Shown here: positions 10,232 to 21,447 of the stretch, piece after piece
How the letters are laid out: every line of letters begins with the position of its first letter
Position numbering within the stretch: the first letter of the stretch is position 1
Origin: Laetiporus sulphureus 93-53
Taxonomy: Eukaryota > Basidiomycota > Agaricomycetes > Polyporales > Laetiporaceae
Length of the DNA stretch: 64,000 nt
Assembly: GCF_001632365.1 (NCBI RefSeq)
Contig: NW_024468525.1
Span: forward strand, 160,732-224,731
Reading direction: 5' to 3'
Made by a program: the position numbers and the translations under genes
Notes under the pieces: generated by a model
The model's database searches: none
The model's input: the letters and a program-made list of their open reading frames with translations, nothing else
Told to the model about the DNA's origin: nothing

Positions 10232-11543
10232 ATGCACTTCGTCGCTCCTTTGATCCTCCTTCTCCTCACCGCCGCATCCGCGCAGGCAAGTCTCTCGCAC
10301 TTCCACGTCGCCCAGCGGCAGGGACAGCACGCGCGTCTCGCTCGTCGTGCTCGCTCCGTGAACGGACGATGCGGTGCACAGCCCAAGCTGCAGGTCAGCG
10401 CTCTTCGCATTGCGCAGCAGCAACTTATTGCAATCAGAGTGCGGACGGGACTAACCGCGAGCTCCCTTAGGCTAGTAACGGAGACGCGACCCAAAACAGC
10501 CACAACACCACCGCATCAGTCGCCCTGCCAGTCGCCATCACCGACTACCAGTCGGCCTCCAACAGCCCCGGCGTGATCAACGTGCAGTCATCCTGCGGTC
10601 CTACCGGTGCGACGCGTGAGTGGTCGTCGTCCTACTTGGTTTGTTGACGGCGCTCTGAACGCAGATCCCGACTGCCGTCAGCGTATGTCACGCCCACCAG
10701 TGGGCCCAATGGCGACATCGACTGGCTGAATTGCGGCATCAACGACGGCGGCTGGCGGCCGCCGGATGTCAAGATATCAGATATCATCACGAAGGCCCTC
10801 ACCATTACGAACACGGATTCTGATAACGCGTTTCAGCCGTGCGCGCCGTACGTGGAGCTGTTTGAGCAACATGCCAATGAGACGGGAAGTGAGTAGCTGA
10901 TGCGGTACGGTCCTATATGTGATGTGCTGAGCGTTGAACTTGAACAGTCCCGTCTATCCTGCTTGCGGCGATTGCAATGCAGGAAAGCGAGTGTAATGCT
11001 GATACGGAGGGCGGCGCTGGCGAACAGGGCCTAATGCAATTGACCCAAGATAAGTGCGGCGACGCGCCGAATGGAAACTGCAAGGATCCCGTGCGTATGC
11101 ATAATAATCTGTCCGGACTTGTTGTCGCTCAAGCGCATCTCACGCTATGCGAAGGCATACAATATTCGAACGGGCGCGCACTACTTCAGCTCGACGCTGC
11201 AAAATAATGGCGGAAACTTGTTGCTCACTCTCGGAAACTATAACGGTTGGCCAGCCGGCATGACCTATGTGAGTAGCGTCTACGTGATATGCTTCGGACT
11301 TGTTTTACGCTGCCGTATCATTCAACAGGGACAGGCCACCGCCGCTGCGAACACGGACTGCTGTCGCTGCCAGAACAATCTGGATTAGTGCGTATACAGT
11401 CAGCTGTTCCGTGACAGGTGAACTCACCGCAAGCTGATCATAGCCTGCAACAAATGCTCAATGGCTGGTTACAAAACAAGAATCCGTACTCAAGCAATCC
11501 ACGCATTGGAAAGTACTTCAACCTCGACAAGTGTTGGTCATGA
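10232..11543 (+). CDS. Secreted lysozyme-like / SLT transglycosylase-family (GH23) protein
   Basis: Seven exons (10232-10393, 10471-10615, 10682-10888, 10948-11090, 11134-11268, 11329-11387, 11444-11543) give 316 residues. The protein starts with a signal peptide (MHFVAPLILLLLTAASAQA). An in-frame ATG 30 bases upstream is possible, but the chosen start gives the better signal. A linker is followed by the catalytic fold: LLAAIAMQESECN with the likely catalytic Glu at about 184, then GEQGLMQLTQDKCG, YNIRTGAHYFSS and LGNYNGWPAGMTY. These are the conserved blocks of the SLT/GH23 lysozyme-like fold. The C-terminus is Cys-rich (DCCRCQNN..DKCW). GH23 members cleave peptidoglycan, so an antibacterial or bacterial-feeding role is likely, though chitin activity cannot be excluded. 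Confidence 0.85.
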
Positions 11544-11778
11544 CGAGATGAACTCAATGCGCGATGATTCCATCACACTACAGCCAAGAACTTCTATCCG
11601 TCCTGATTGGATTGTACTTATCATTCCGAATAATGTGCCCGTAGCAGTACATTTGAACATATGATTATTAGATACAAAGCAAATCCAATAGATCCCCACA
11701 TATTCCATTTGCCAAATATCGCAACTTGCCCATTGACAAGCTGAGAACTAATCAACAAAGAGAAGAGTGAGATCCCCC

Positions 11779-11966
11779 GACGACACAAGCCAATACTGCA
11801 GTAGCAAGGTCATCGCGTCCTCGGGTTGCAAGCAGAGCCCGAGGGACAAGGGCGGCAAAAATTAGATAACCAATAATGGAGGCGGTGCCTCCATAATAGT
11901 GGTTAAACTATTAAGAACAGATACTACACTTGATCTAAGCCAAAAGGCCAGAGTGGTAAGGAATCA
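11779..11966 (-). ncRNA. U2 spliceosomal snRNA
   Basis: The minus strand reads the U2 signature GGCCTTTTGGCTTAGATCAA followed by GTGTAGTATCTGTTCTTAA, including the GTAGTA that pairs with intron branch points (11922-11927). Next come a stem-loop IIa-like AATAGT...ACTATT hairpin, stem IIb GGAGGC/GCCTCC (11879-11893), a canonical Sm site AATTTTTG (11856-11863), and two 3' hairpins (CCTCGGG...CCCGAGG and the TACTGCAGTA loop region). The length of about 188 nt matches fungal and animal U2. The 5' and 3' ends are estimated from the fold. It is essential for pre-mRNA splicing in the nucleus. Confidence 0.93.
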
Positions 11967-12015
11967 CGATGTTCGGCTGAGGCTTATGAGGAAGATGTGA
12001 GCGTGCGCACGGACC

Positions 12016-12055
12016 AACGCGTTGTTTGGCTTCGTGACGGGACAAACAACGCGTT
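12016..12055. repeat. 13-bp perfect inverted repeat upstream of U2 and the BTB gene
   Basis: aacgcgttgtttg (12016-12028) and its exact reverse complement (12043-12055) are separated by 14 bases. It lies about 50-90 bases upstream of the U2 5' end and about 170 upstream of the BTB start codon. It may be a transcription-factor site (each arm contains ACGCGT, the core of the MluI cell-cycle box) or a hairpin. Confidence 0.8.
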
Positions 12056-12222
12056 ATGACACGCGTCTGTCATGTCACGGTGGCGCGCGCCGGCCCTCGG
12101 ATGGGCAGGCGCTGTCCGTTTTTGGTAGCGTCGAACCCATCTTATAAGACGGGTTACAGCGAGCCGTACTTTTTTCTTGACTTGTGCGGTTCATTGAACT
12201 GCCAACTCGCCTCCTCAGCACG

Positions 12223-13241
12223 ATGCTCACAGTTTCGAAACCTAGCACGATGGCGGCGATGGCAGGACCCACGCCCGAGGAGCAGGTTCAGGACCTCTGG
12301 TACGACGACGGCAACGTCATCCTCTGTGCGGGACACAGCTGGTTCAGGGTGCATCGGACCATGTTGCTGCAACATTCTCCCGTCTTCCGAGACATGTTCA
12401 TGATCCCTCCATCTCCCGACGTGGAGATGATAGACGGATGTCCAGTGATTTTCCTACCGGACGATCCCACGCATCTCGAGTACCTCCTGCGCACCATATA
12501 CTACATGTCGTGAGTCGCGTATGTGGCCTCAGGCGTCCCATCATCCATTCAAACGGCCCCGCCGAAAGCTTCCTCAGGAATAGCAGGGAAACGCGCGTCG
12601 TACTGGGCATCATCAGCCTCGCGCACAAGTATCTCATGCGGGACCTGCTTTCCGAGGCAACCAAGTGCATCTGCGCGCGGTTCCCTTCGACGTTCGCCGA
12701 GTTTGTCCGCACGATGGACAGGCCCCGCGCATACTGTGTGTCCATCGCCCGGCCCGATGCCATCCTCATCATCAACGTCGCTCGCCGAATCCAGCCCTCG
12801 CCCCTCGACGCCGTCCTCCCCTTCGTGTTCTACCTCTGCTGTCAGCTCGACCCGAGCCTCCTCACGGAGGGCGTCCTCAGCGCGGACGGCACCGTGCAAC
12901 GCCTGTGCACAGAGGACCTCATGCGCTGCCTGAACGGCCGCTTCGCGATGCTCAAGGCGAACGTCGAAGCGACCAAGTGCTTCCGCCTCCCGCTCAGCGG
13001 TCCCTTGGGGACATGCAGGGCGATCGCGTGCAAGCGCGCCGCACGGGAGATCACGGAGCTTGCGGAGCTCGACGGCCTGTATTCGCGCATCGACGCGTTC
13101 GCGAGCAAGGACGCGTGGATCGTGAAGATGGCGCAGATTTTTGGGCTGTGCGAGAAGTGCACGAGGGGCCTCGTTGAGGCCCATTATTATGGTCGCGAGG
13201 CGGTGTGGGACGAGTTGACGACTATCTTCAGGCTTGACTAG
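12223..13241 (+). CDS. BTB/POZ domain protein
   Basis: Two exons (12223-12509, 12578-13241; 68-nt intron gtgagt...cctcag, phase 2) give 316 residues. The N-terminal BTB fold is visible as DLWYDDGNVILCAGHSWFRV, then HRTMLLQHSPVFRDMF and the short LPDDPTHLEYLLRTIY strand-helix. The C-terminal half carries LGIISLAHKYLMRDLLSEA and a Cys-containing tail (GLCEKCTRGL..WDELTTIFRLD). It is a paralogue of the minus-strand gene at 61974-63062, sharing LWYDDGNVIL, GIISLAHKY, FYLCCQLD and WDEL. Agaricomycetes have large expanded families of such proteins. They probably act in protein-protein interaction or as cullin-3 adaptors, but no substrate can be named. The alternative start at 12250 loses only nine residues. 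Confidence 0.85.
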
Positions 13242-13852
13242 GTTGCTATGATGCCCGTCTGTCACCGTTCCTTCACCTACATGACTTCGTGTTGTGCTGA
13301 CTAGGCGTTTGTCCCCAGCGATGCTTCCTGCTCTCGCTTTCATTCGCTTGCACACGCATTTTACAACATCAAACATATATACACTTGGATTACGACACCG
13401 GACATTTCACTGAATCGTACATGCAAGCACGTCAAACACATCACATCGCACAAAAGCGACATTCACGAGATACACCCTTCAGCATGGATATCGTTATATT
13501 TACAAATAAAGCACAATTTTGATGGACCATGAATTTTTCGGTCAAGACCGTGCTTCATTGCTGATCCGATAGGCGCTTTCAAGGAACCGTCAAGTTGCCC
13601 TAACGCTCACGGCAACGGCGGTGCAAGTGGCGGCCTCCCACGACTCAGTCACTCGTTCACTGCATTCAAGATATCAAGGAAGAATGGAATCGCTCATTCA
13701 ATAACTGATATACAGGAACATCTGCCAGCAATGTACAGCGACGCAACGATCCTGCAGGTGCAAGCAAACAGCCGTCAGATTAGCACGAGATGGAGATAGA
13801 CTGCAGAGAACTGCGACATACCTCATCGCTGTACGCTCCGACCTAGGAGCCA
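13242..13852. other. Intergenic, 3' flanks of two genes
   Basis: Lies between the BTB stop and the Cys-rich microprotein stop. The last 50 bases resemble the region just before 22536 (catacctca...taggc/agg), so the segmental duplication begins about here. Confidence 0.5.
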
Positions 13853-14017
13853 TTACTTGCTCTTCGGTGGATCGGCGCAGCCGCAGGTGGGCCACGAGCA
13901 GGTACCGCCGTTGGCCTCGACGTTAGCGCACTTCACGGTGTCCTGTGGAACGTCGACGGGTCAGCGTGTGAACGTCAAGACGGTCGGCGCGAGAGAAGCG
14001 TGGACACTGACAGACAT
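13853..14017 (-). CDS. 31-residue Cys-rich microprotein, copy 1 (metallothionein-like?)
   Basis: Exons 14017-14012 (ATG TCT) and 13942-13853 are joined across a 69-nt intron. The spliced protein of 31 residues begins MSDTVKCANVEANGG and continues TCSWPTCGCADPPKSK. The four Cys have spacing C-x9-C-x4-C-x-C. A TATA-like ATAAAAA lies about 70 bases upstream (14083-14089, minus). The second copy at 22536-22696 has the same protein except D to E at residue 26, and the same intron position after codon 2, although its intron sequence differs. Conserved coding with diverged intron argues for selection on the protein. The CxC pair suggests metal binding, but no family match is known to me. Confidence 0.8.
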
Positions 14018-14082
14018 GATTGGTATTGAGTTGGAGATGTGGGTAGTCGGGGACTGGGGTGGATGGTTGCAGCGGGGGTCCC

Positions 14083-14089
14083 TTTTTAT
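14083..14089 (-). promoter_or_regulatory. TATA-like element of Cys-rich microprotein copy 1
   Basis: Minus strand GATAAAAAGG, about 70 bases before the ATG at 14017. Confidence 0.45.
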
Positions 14090-14645
14090 CCGGTTAGCGT
14101 GGCGCTAGGGAAGAGCGCGGGATGTGCAAACCGCTGCGACGTGAGAGGACGGTGAATTGTGCCGTGATCGACTGGCTGATGAACGACCAACCGAGAGAGG
14201 TTCGAGAGTCATCTCGTGATAGCTCCGAAAGCTTAAGATACCGGACGAATCATGATATGCTGATTGTATAAGGGGCACAGTGATACCGTTGCGGCGGTAT
14301 GACGGTGCCTTCCTTCATGCGTCGTAGTATGCGAATACAATTGAAATCGCACTCTGTCTTGGAAGAGGTTGTGCATCGTCCTTCTCTGGTACTCTATACT
14401 GTGATTGCTAGGCTGCCCTGCAGGAAAAAGACATCCAGTCCGCAAGTCCCAAACCGTGGATATCGAGAAGCGCGATGATAATCATATTTAACGCAAGTTT
14501 TCCGTTCCGTGATACATTGTCCTGACGAACGTTACAAGCCACCACCACGCTGATAAAATCGCACGGATAGCTCTTGAATTCAAACATAGAAGACCTTGAA
14601 CGTATCAGAATTGATTCGTAGAAAGCATGGACCAAATAATCACAC

Positions 14646-15247
14646 CTAAGTCCTAGTGACTCTGAGACGAAAAGATATCTGACGCATACAGGTTGAGGTT
14701 CTGATCATGCCGCGGCCCCGCCAGCCATGATGCTGCAATTCTTCTTCGATTATACGGAAGGACCGCATGGCATCAGCGCCAACATCAGCATCACCAACAA
14801 CTCTCAACGTGGTGGCGAATGGCAGTTCTCTTTCCTCTATATGGTTTGATTGCTGCCAGGAGAGGGCGACGGTGGGTCTTTCTGCCTCGGCATGTACCAA
14901 CTCCATTGATGGTGCGCATGTACACCATGTCCGCCCCGACCTGCTCAGGAGAGTCCAAAAACTCGAACGCAACTTCACAAACCCATCCATTGACAATTTG
15001 ATCAATCAGCCAACCCGTGTCGTCGCAGGCCGCGCTCCAGTCGTGGACGCGGCAACAATAAATGACTAGTGAACGTAAGTTCGGATTGTTCGTCCAGCTA
15101 CAACCATCGTCTGTACCAATTGCCCGTGAGCAAGATTGGACGAAATGAGGGTGTAGTACCCACTCCTGAGTACGAGAGGCAGACTTAGATTTTGGAGCGA
15201 TGGTCCGATACTCTCCAACAGACGGCCAAAGTGGTTTTGCCAACCCT
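14646..15247 (-). pseudogene. F-box/LRR gene remnant (3' half only)
   Basis: Corresponds to the C-terminal part of the intact gene at 23371-24953. It begins abruptly at the duplication breakpoint, with WQNHFGRLLESIGPSLQNL, and so lacks the F-box and most LRRs. The tail is split: one frame runs to about 14870 and ends in unrelated residues, while the homologous tail (QQSNHIEERELPFATTLRVV..) continues in another frame to 14646, so there is at least one frameshift. It is most likely non-functional. Confidence 0.8.
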
Positions 15248-16560
15248 TGTCATCCACTGATATGCTTCCAGGCTTTTGTTCCTTAAACGGACTTGACAAT
15301 TGACAACAACTTTTCGGGCAAATCGGCGTTGCCAGGCGTCGTTAAGGAAGCGAAAGGGCGTGAGAAAGTGAGGAATCAGGCGATCCTCGTGCTTTTTTCT
15401 CTTTGCTGCCTATTTTGTGAGAAAAAGGTACCAAAAGAAGAAAAAAAGAAAAAGTGACATTTTCCTGATGTCCTCGGGGGGTCTCGGGGATCTAGGCTCT
15501 TGGGGGATTAGCGGGGATCCTGCCGTGACAGTGCGCACTGCAAGCTTGCTGATGCGACTTCAATCCCTTGGTCTTTGAAGCAGCGGTCTTTGTGAGTATT
15601 GAGCCGCAGATTAAGGGACGGAATGCGGGTGAGGGTTCGGAGTGAAGGATGATGCGGGAAGATGCGGATCTTCCCGATATGGCATTCCCGTATATATACG
15701 TGTACGCATTAGAAATATTATATAATCTTCAGCCGCACGTGAGGGCCCCGGTGCTTCGGCTTGTCCCCGAGCCTCGGCTTTGAGGTTCGGCCATCTCAAC
15801 AGTGAGGCACAGTTGCGCATGGACAGAAGCTCTGGCGAGCACCTAGCACCGCACTAGGCTTTGATCTGGAGAAGATGCCGTTGAGATGAACCTCGCAAGG
15901 TGGAGACAGAAGCACTGACCATGAGAAAACTGCGGGTATTGGTATTGTTGGTTACATGCTGTTGCCACAATCTCAGGATAATGGCCAGCTACATGATATA
16001 CTCTAAGCTGGTGAGCAGAGGCTGCTGCTTGCTAATCAGCTTATAATTCTGACTTGAACTGATGTAGTCGATCGTGAAAACAAGAAACTTACCCGATGCT
16101 TCAGTTCATCACGAATGACCGAGTCGTATCTCTGAGAAAAACATGCTTCTCGTGCATATCAGACGATTGCACATACCCAGGCCCTCTGTTGTGATCTTCC
16201 GCTTGCCGGCACCGTCCGCTCTTTGTGTGACAATCATGGAACTAGCCGCAGGTGCACAGTGGGTCGCCTCTCCTATCTCTGGGAGCTTCATAAATTGTAT
16301 GGTGCAAATTCTGCCCTAGGGCTCCCCGATTGGCTTTGCTAAATGTCATGAAGGTCAGACCACTTTGACGAGGTGACTTCGATGCAGGAAGGTGGAACGC
16401 ATGAGCACTGCCTACGTTGTGCTGCGACTGAATCTCAGGGCAATATCAATTTGTGGGTAGCACTCTGGCCATGTGTCGTTGCCTTAAGCACCGCATATAA
16501 TAAGTTCTTCGTCAGGGTTTTTGTAACGACATCGCCTGTCCTCACAAGCACACCTCTGCG
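15248..16560. other. Intergenic region, no gene supported
   Basis: Contains a purine/poly-A stretch (15420-15460, aaaaagg..agaagaaaaaaagaaaaa) and otherwise no coding signal. The last 200 bases probably include the glycosyltransferase promoter. Confidence 0.5.
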
Positions 16561-18727
16561 ATGGGGATATCTTGGAGCCTACATGCCAAGCAGTATCATG
16601 TCGTTCTCTTCGGATACGAAGCGTGGGGTAGGTATACTCTCCTGCTCTCCGCGAACACCTCACAATAGCGTTTGGCATTCAGGACATACACGACCGTTGT
16701 GCAACCTCGCAGCCCGTCTCGCGCAGTCGCGACCAATATATGTGACGTTATTCACAATTACGACAATCCATGACCGTGTGCGCGACGAGCTTTTCAGATC
16801 CTTTGACGCGGACGAGGGGCACCTTCTTGACCGAGTCAGGTTCGGGTGTTCTTTGAATGGACCGCTGCATGTTATTTAACTACCGTGGGATCGCTAGGGT
16901 CATTTCTCTTACACACAACAGCGCGAACGCACAAGATAGAAGCATACTTGAGGACTCCTTCGCAACTGCCTTCGAGAAGCTTGCGAAGGAGGAGGCTGTC
17001 CAGTGCGTCCATACTGGCGTGAGCTATGACCCAGTCCGTGCGCCTGATGCTCTCGTGGTAGATGTAAGTTATTCGCCGCATCTAAGCGTGTCATAATCTA
17101 CAGCATGATGTTCTTCAGTTCGATGGCCGTACCGCTATGGAACATGCACGTAGAGTCGGCAAGAAGGATTTCAAAGTCTTCGCTTGGCATGCCGGCTCTG
17201 CGTCTCTTGTGTTCCGCTTCTGGGGCCCCAAGCAAGTGGGATGGATCGGCGATCTACGTGAAAGGAGTGAGTACGAAGCAGAGTGCTCGGGCATCAAAGT
17301 GGAAGAGGCTGCTGGTGAGGTATGATTGCATAATCATGACTTCCTCAACCGTAGCGCTGACGATTTGTCAGATTTTGCTGGGTCACACCGGCTGCGTCGT
17401 GTACATACCAGGGTTGCCGCCTATGTACGACCATGAAGTCCAGCCACAACGTGTAGGTCCTCTCCAAAGTGACACACACAGTACTACGTGAACTAACGGA
17501 GTCCTAACAGGCTCTGGGATCCAAAGGTCAATTAGGAGGAGTGATGCTGGGTGCGCACGAGTGAGCAATGCACCACACCACCCTGGTGCTCGCTTTTACT
17601 GACGATACGTTCAGCGTATACAATGAGTGCGACGGAATGTTGCTCGCTACCCCGGAATGTTATGAGCCGGAGACGGTCGCAGCCTTAAAGAATTGGTTCG
17701 CAGAATCCTCTCGCAAGGTCTTTCCATGCGGGCCGCTGGTTCCCTACGGAGAACAGGCAACCTCACAGCAGAAGGAGCGGTCAGTCCATATACAGGAATT
17801 CATGAATGGGATATTGAAGAAGCGTGGCGAGCGTACGCTCGTTTTTGTACGTCTCTCCCGCTATATCTCTCATCTCAATTCTTACCTCATATTTAACATT
17901 CAGATATCCTTTGGGTCTATGTATTGGCCGCAGGAGGACGATCAACTGTCTGCATTCTTGGACGTGATGATCGAACTTGGAATACCATTCGTACGAATAT
18001 TCACTTTTCTACGCATCAACCATCGTCAACATTCCTCAATGTCTGCCCATGCATAGATCTTGAACCATGCATCAGCCTATTTGTCTATCTCTGACAGCAT
18101 TGCACAGAAGGTCGAGGGGTATGAAGATGCCATATTGACCCGCTGGTCGCCTCAACAGCTTATCTTACGTCACCCAGTGAGTGCTTCGGAATGATGTGGA
18201 CCTTCTCATGCTAATGGCGAATTTAATTTCCAGGCAATGGCCTGGTTCATTACACACGGCGGACAGAGTAGCGTGATTGAGTCGATCAGTGAAGGCATAC
18301 CAATGTATGTTCATCGGCCCATTCTCTATATGTTCACCGGGCTGATTGCATCTCCTCCGCACCGCTTTTTGAAATTACGTCGCTGTATTTATCCGATTGC
18401 AGGATATGTTGGCCATTCGCATTCGACCAGCCTCTGAACGCTGCCCACATTACCGTCAATCTCGACATTGGCTACGAGCTTTTCCAAATACGCAACGGAC
18501 CAGGCCTGGGGCTCGTGCATCGTCTGGGCAAGGCGCCCGAGGGAAGCGTCGAGGCTGTTCGTACCGAAGCACAGGACGTCCTGACGAGGGCGTTCGGAGA
18601 AGACGGCGCCCGCAAGCGTGCGAATGTGTTGAAGCTGAAGCACAGGATGGTGGGACAGCCGCGGTCGAAGCATCATCCGTCGAGGCGGGCTATCGACGCG
18701 TTCCTTGATTCGTTGGACAGCACGTAG
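16561..18727 (+). CDS. UDP-glycosyltransferase (GT1 family)
   Basis: Eleven exons (16561-16627, 16683-16839, 16898-17063, 17119-17319, 17372-17452, 17511-17560, 17615-17846, 17904-17990, 18057-18176, 18234-18304, 18403-18727) thread in one frame to 518 residues. The N-terminal acceptor domain has YHVVLFGYEAWGHTRPL, with a His early in the fold (catalytic in GT1 enzymes). The C-terminal donor domain has ISFGSMYWP, then TRWSPQQLILRHPAMAWFIT, HGGQSSVIESISEGIPM and CWPFAFDQPLNA. These match the UDP-sugar binding signature (WxPQ..HxxxxxFxTHGGxxSxxE..P..xWPxFxDQ). It transfers a sugar from a UDP-sugar to a small lipophilic acceptor. The acceptor is unknown; detoxification or sterol/secondary-metabolite glycosylation is usual for this group. 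No transmembrane anchor is seen. Confidence 0.92.
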
Positions 18728-21432
18728 ACGTATCTTGCTGTTTCTAACTTGTTGATCAGCTACTTTATGGATAATCGCACGAGGCAGTGTCATTTAGTAA
18801 CGCATGCAGTCAATCTTTTGTATGACATCAGGAAACCTCGCACCGATTCGTGGCTCAAGGCCTCCTTTTTGACTTTTTCTGTATGGTTTTGGCTTGTAGA
18901 AGTCAACAAGTACACTGATTGAGGGGAAAAAACTGTCAGCATAAATTTACAGATTTCATGTCTGGCCTCAGCAAGCCAATGGACATACCCACCGGCAATC
19001 TTGTGACTGATGAGAACAGAGACTTTCACTTGATGTTGTAGATGTATAAGAACAAATGCGATGCAAACTCATGGATATCAATCATCCCGGACGAACTTGG
19101 TACAACCGCACAGTGACAGGAATTTGCCGGTTTCATCATGTGAGCGCGTTCGTCGCGCCACAGACGTGTCGCGTTATGTTGCGATCGATAATCCATCGTG
19201 GCGCGTCCAAGACCGGCTGCACATTCATAGAACGAAGCATGAAGCACAATTTGCAGCACCGCTCATTATACCGTCCAGATGTCCATGTTCTAAACATCTG
19301 CCATCTGCACATCCCGATTGTAATGTCTTCGTCGATCTGCCGCTAGCGTTCGTCGTCTAGCCACTTTCGCCACACGGTACTTCGCGGACTCTCAAATCGG
19401 AGTGGCTGCGGAACGGCGATCAGCGAACACATGATGTTCAAAAGCCACACTTCTGACCACCACATTGCTACCTTCGTGCCATTCGATTAGGCCACTGAGT
19501 ACTATACCATGAGCTCTGTTTCAACGCTCGTCAATGCTACCAATCTCATGGGATCCGCGAGGAATACCCCACAGCGCCGTACCTTACAGAGGACAAAGTC
19601 CATGTACTTCAACAAGGTATATGATAGTTAATTGCGTACAATCTCCTTAGGATCCTGACCGGTGCGATGTCACCACTTAGCCATCCAAGCCGCAGGATGC
19701 GAAGGAGAACAAAACGATGCGGTCCGCGCCGTTCTTTCCTCTTCCCGAGAAGCAAGTGACGAGGTTGTCCTCCATTTCTCGCGGTGGCAAAGGACGATCG
19801 CGTGATGCCCCTGCCGTCCCCCTCCCTCCCGACGTGACCTACTTCTCTCCATCCCTCCCACGCCCACGTTGCCAGCACCGCGCGATGGTGATTGAGCCAA
19901 TGAAAGGTCTAAACCCGGATTGGCTGCCAAGCATGCGCCGCTACATGGAGCAGCAGCAGCTCACTTGGAGGCTCGCATGTGAGGGAAAGGTGCCTCATGA
20001 CGTCGGGTTGTTCGCCCTGGAGATGTTGATTAAAGGTGGTGTGGCGCGTCGCGGTCCAGGACGTTGTCGATGCGAGCAAGAGCAGTCCTTCGCGCGTGTT
20101 ATTTATACAATGCAACAGCGGGCAGAAGCGGCCTGGAAGCGTTCTGATTCTTCGTCGAGGTGTAAGAGTGCCGGCGAAGCGTCGGCTGCAGCTCGACCGC
20201 AACGAGACAACTTGCCTACTGAGGGGTGAACATGCTTTGTCTGCTCAAATAGTGAGGACGCCGTCTGTCACTGCCTTTTCGTATCAAGCAGCTCATAAGA
20301 TACATAGGTAACGTTCTCTGCTACTTTTCACTGAGGCTATCTCTCACAACCTGAGCAGCTGCAGGGCGATATTCCCTGTCCATTGAGTGCCAAAACGCAG
20401 AGCAAGGCTCTCTCCGAGGAGTCGCACTTCGTCGGAGCATTATGAACGAAGCTCATTGAAGTGAGGGGACAGAAGGTCTGCAGGCGAGGGCAAGCGAACA
20501 TGCCACTCGTGCTGTTTTGTGTACGATATATCCTGGTGCGCTCACGCATAGCAGTCAACTACTTGAGGGTGCTTGCAAAGTCAAGGCATAACCAGATGTA
20601 TGATGCCGAGATCTTAATACTACTATTACTGCCATTTCTAGCTTTCACGCTGGTATATCGTCGAACGCACACAATCTGCGGCTTGTAAGACTTTCTTTGT
20701 TATAGCGCTCCCTCTCCGAGGCGAGAACTCAGAATGGGGAAATAAGTGCACTCAAACCGATTGCGCGCATTTATGTTTGCGGGGCGGGACAGCCTGTTCG
20801 GAACTGCATGCCGTCACCAACATTGTTTCGTCGAGTTATTGCTCCATATCTAATCCGTAACGGTACAGCAGGACGACGTTCAACACACGATAGATATGCT
20901 CTCCCGCTGGTACAGTTGTATCCCCGGTCTGCTAGTACGCACCGAGCTTTCTCTCGGCGAAAATAACCATTAAGTAGCGGCAGAAGGACCCGAGCTGCCG
21001 CCGGGATGCAAGTCCAGAGAGAAGACATGCTGACCAGTCAGTAAGAGCAGCATGTACTGATGGCTGCAGGTGTGTCTCAGACACATCTGAAGCGATCGGT
21101 ACATTCAGTTCTGATGCCTATGCATGCTAGTCGTTCCATACTACTCTAGACAAAGTACTGCACATCCATGATCGAGTCGAAAACGACACTGTTTGATGAC
21201 TATCGTAAGGCCAGAATGCATGAAGATTGCGGCGAGATGAACTCATTATAATATGCCATATTCATTGAAATGCCAACGGCCACAGCTGGCAGCAGCCTAA
21301 CACGGAAGTGACACGAGTTGAAGATCAAGGGATCTATCTGAGGGATTCTGAGCTGCGTCTTGCGAGCGCTAAGACCTGCCCATCCGGATAAGTCCGGGCG
21401 GGGTTGAAGGTGTGCGGTCTTTTCGTTGGATC
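18728..21432. other. Gene-poor region
   Basis: Frames of 60-170 codons occur, the longest being 19717-20229 (plus), which contains PDWLPSMRRYMEQQQ. None has a recognisable domain or a supported exon structure, so no gene is called. Base composition and stop density look non-coding. Confidence 0.45.
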
Positions 21433-21447
21433 GCAATACTTCGCAGC
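21433..21447. repeat. Left target-site duplication of a retroelement
   Basis: gcaatacttcgcagc, repeated exactly at 22185-22199 right after a poly(A) tract. Confidence 0.88.

Larger units (their letters stand above)
13800..15247. repeat. Segmental duplication, left copy
   Basis: Matches 22480-23985 in the same orientation, in this order: microprotein gene; diverged spacer (attgaaatcgcact, gatatcgagaagcg, ggttctgatca in order); then the 3' half of an F-box gene that is nearly identical over about 15050-15247. The right breakpoint is sharp at ccaacccttg (15238-15247 against 23975-23985), after which the two loci differ completely. Confidence 0.85.

Noticed and set aside
12549..13376. Long open frame on the minus strand opposite the BTB gene
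   Set aside because: It is the mirror of a well-supported GC-rich coding exon, with no domain of its own.
15420..15460. Poly(A) tail of a second retroelement
   Set aside because: The A-rich stretch is interrupted by Gs, and no target-site duplication was found around it.
19717..20229. Plus-strand 170-codon ORF as a gene
   Set aside because: No ATG context, domain or homologous look; residue composition is like translated non-coding DNA.
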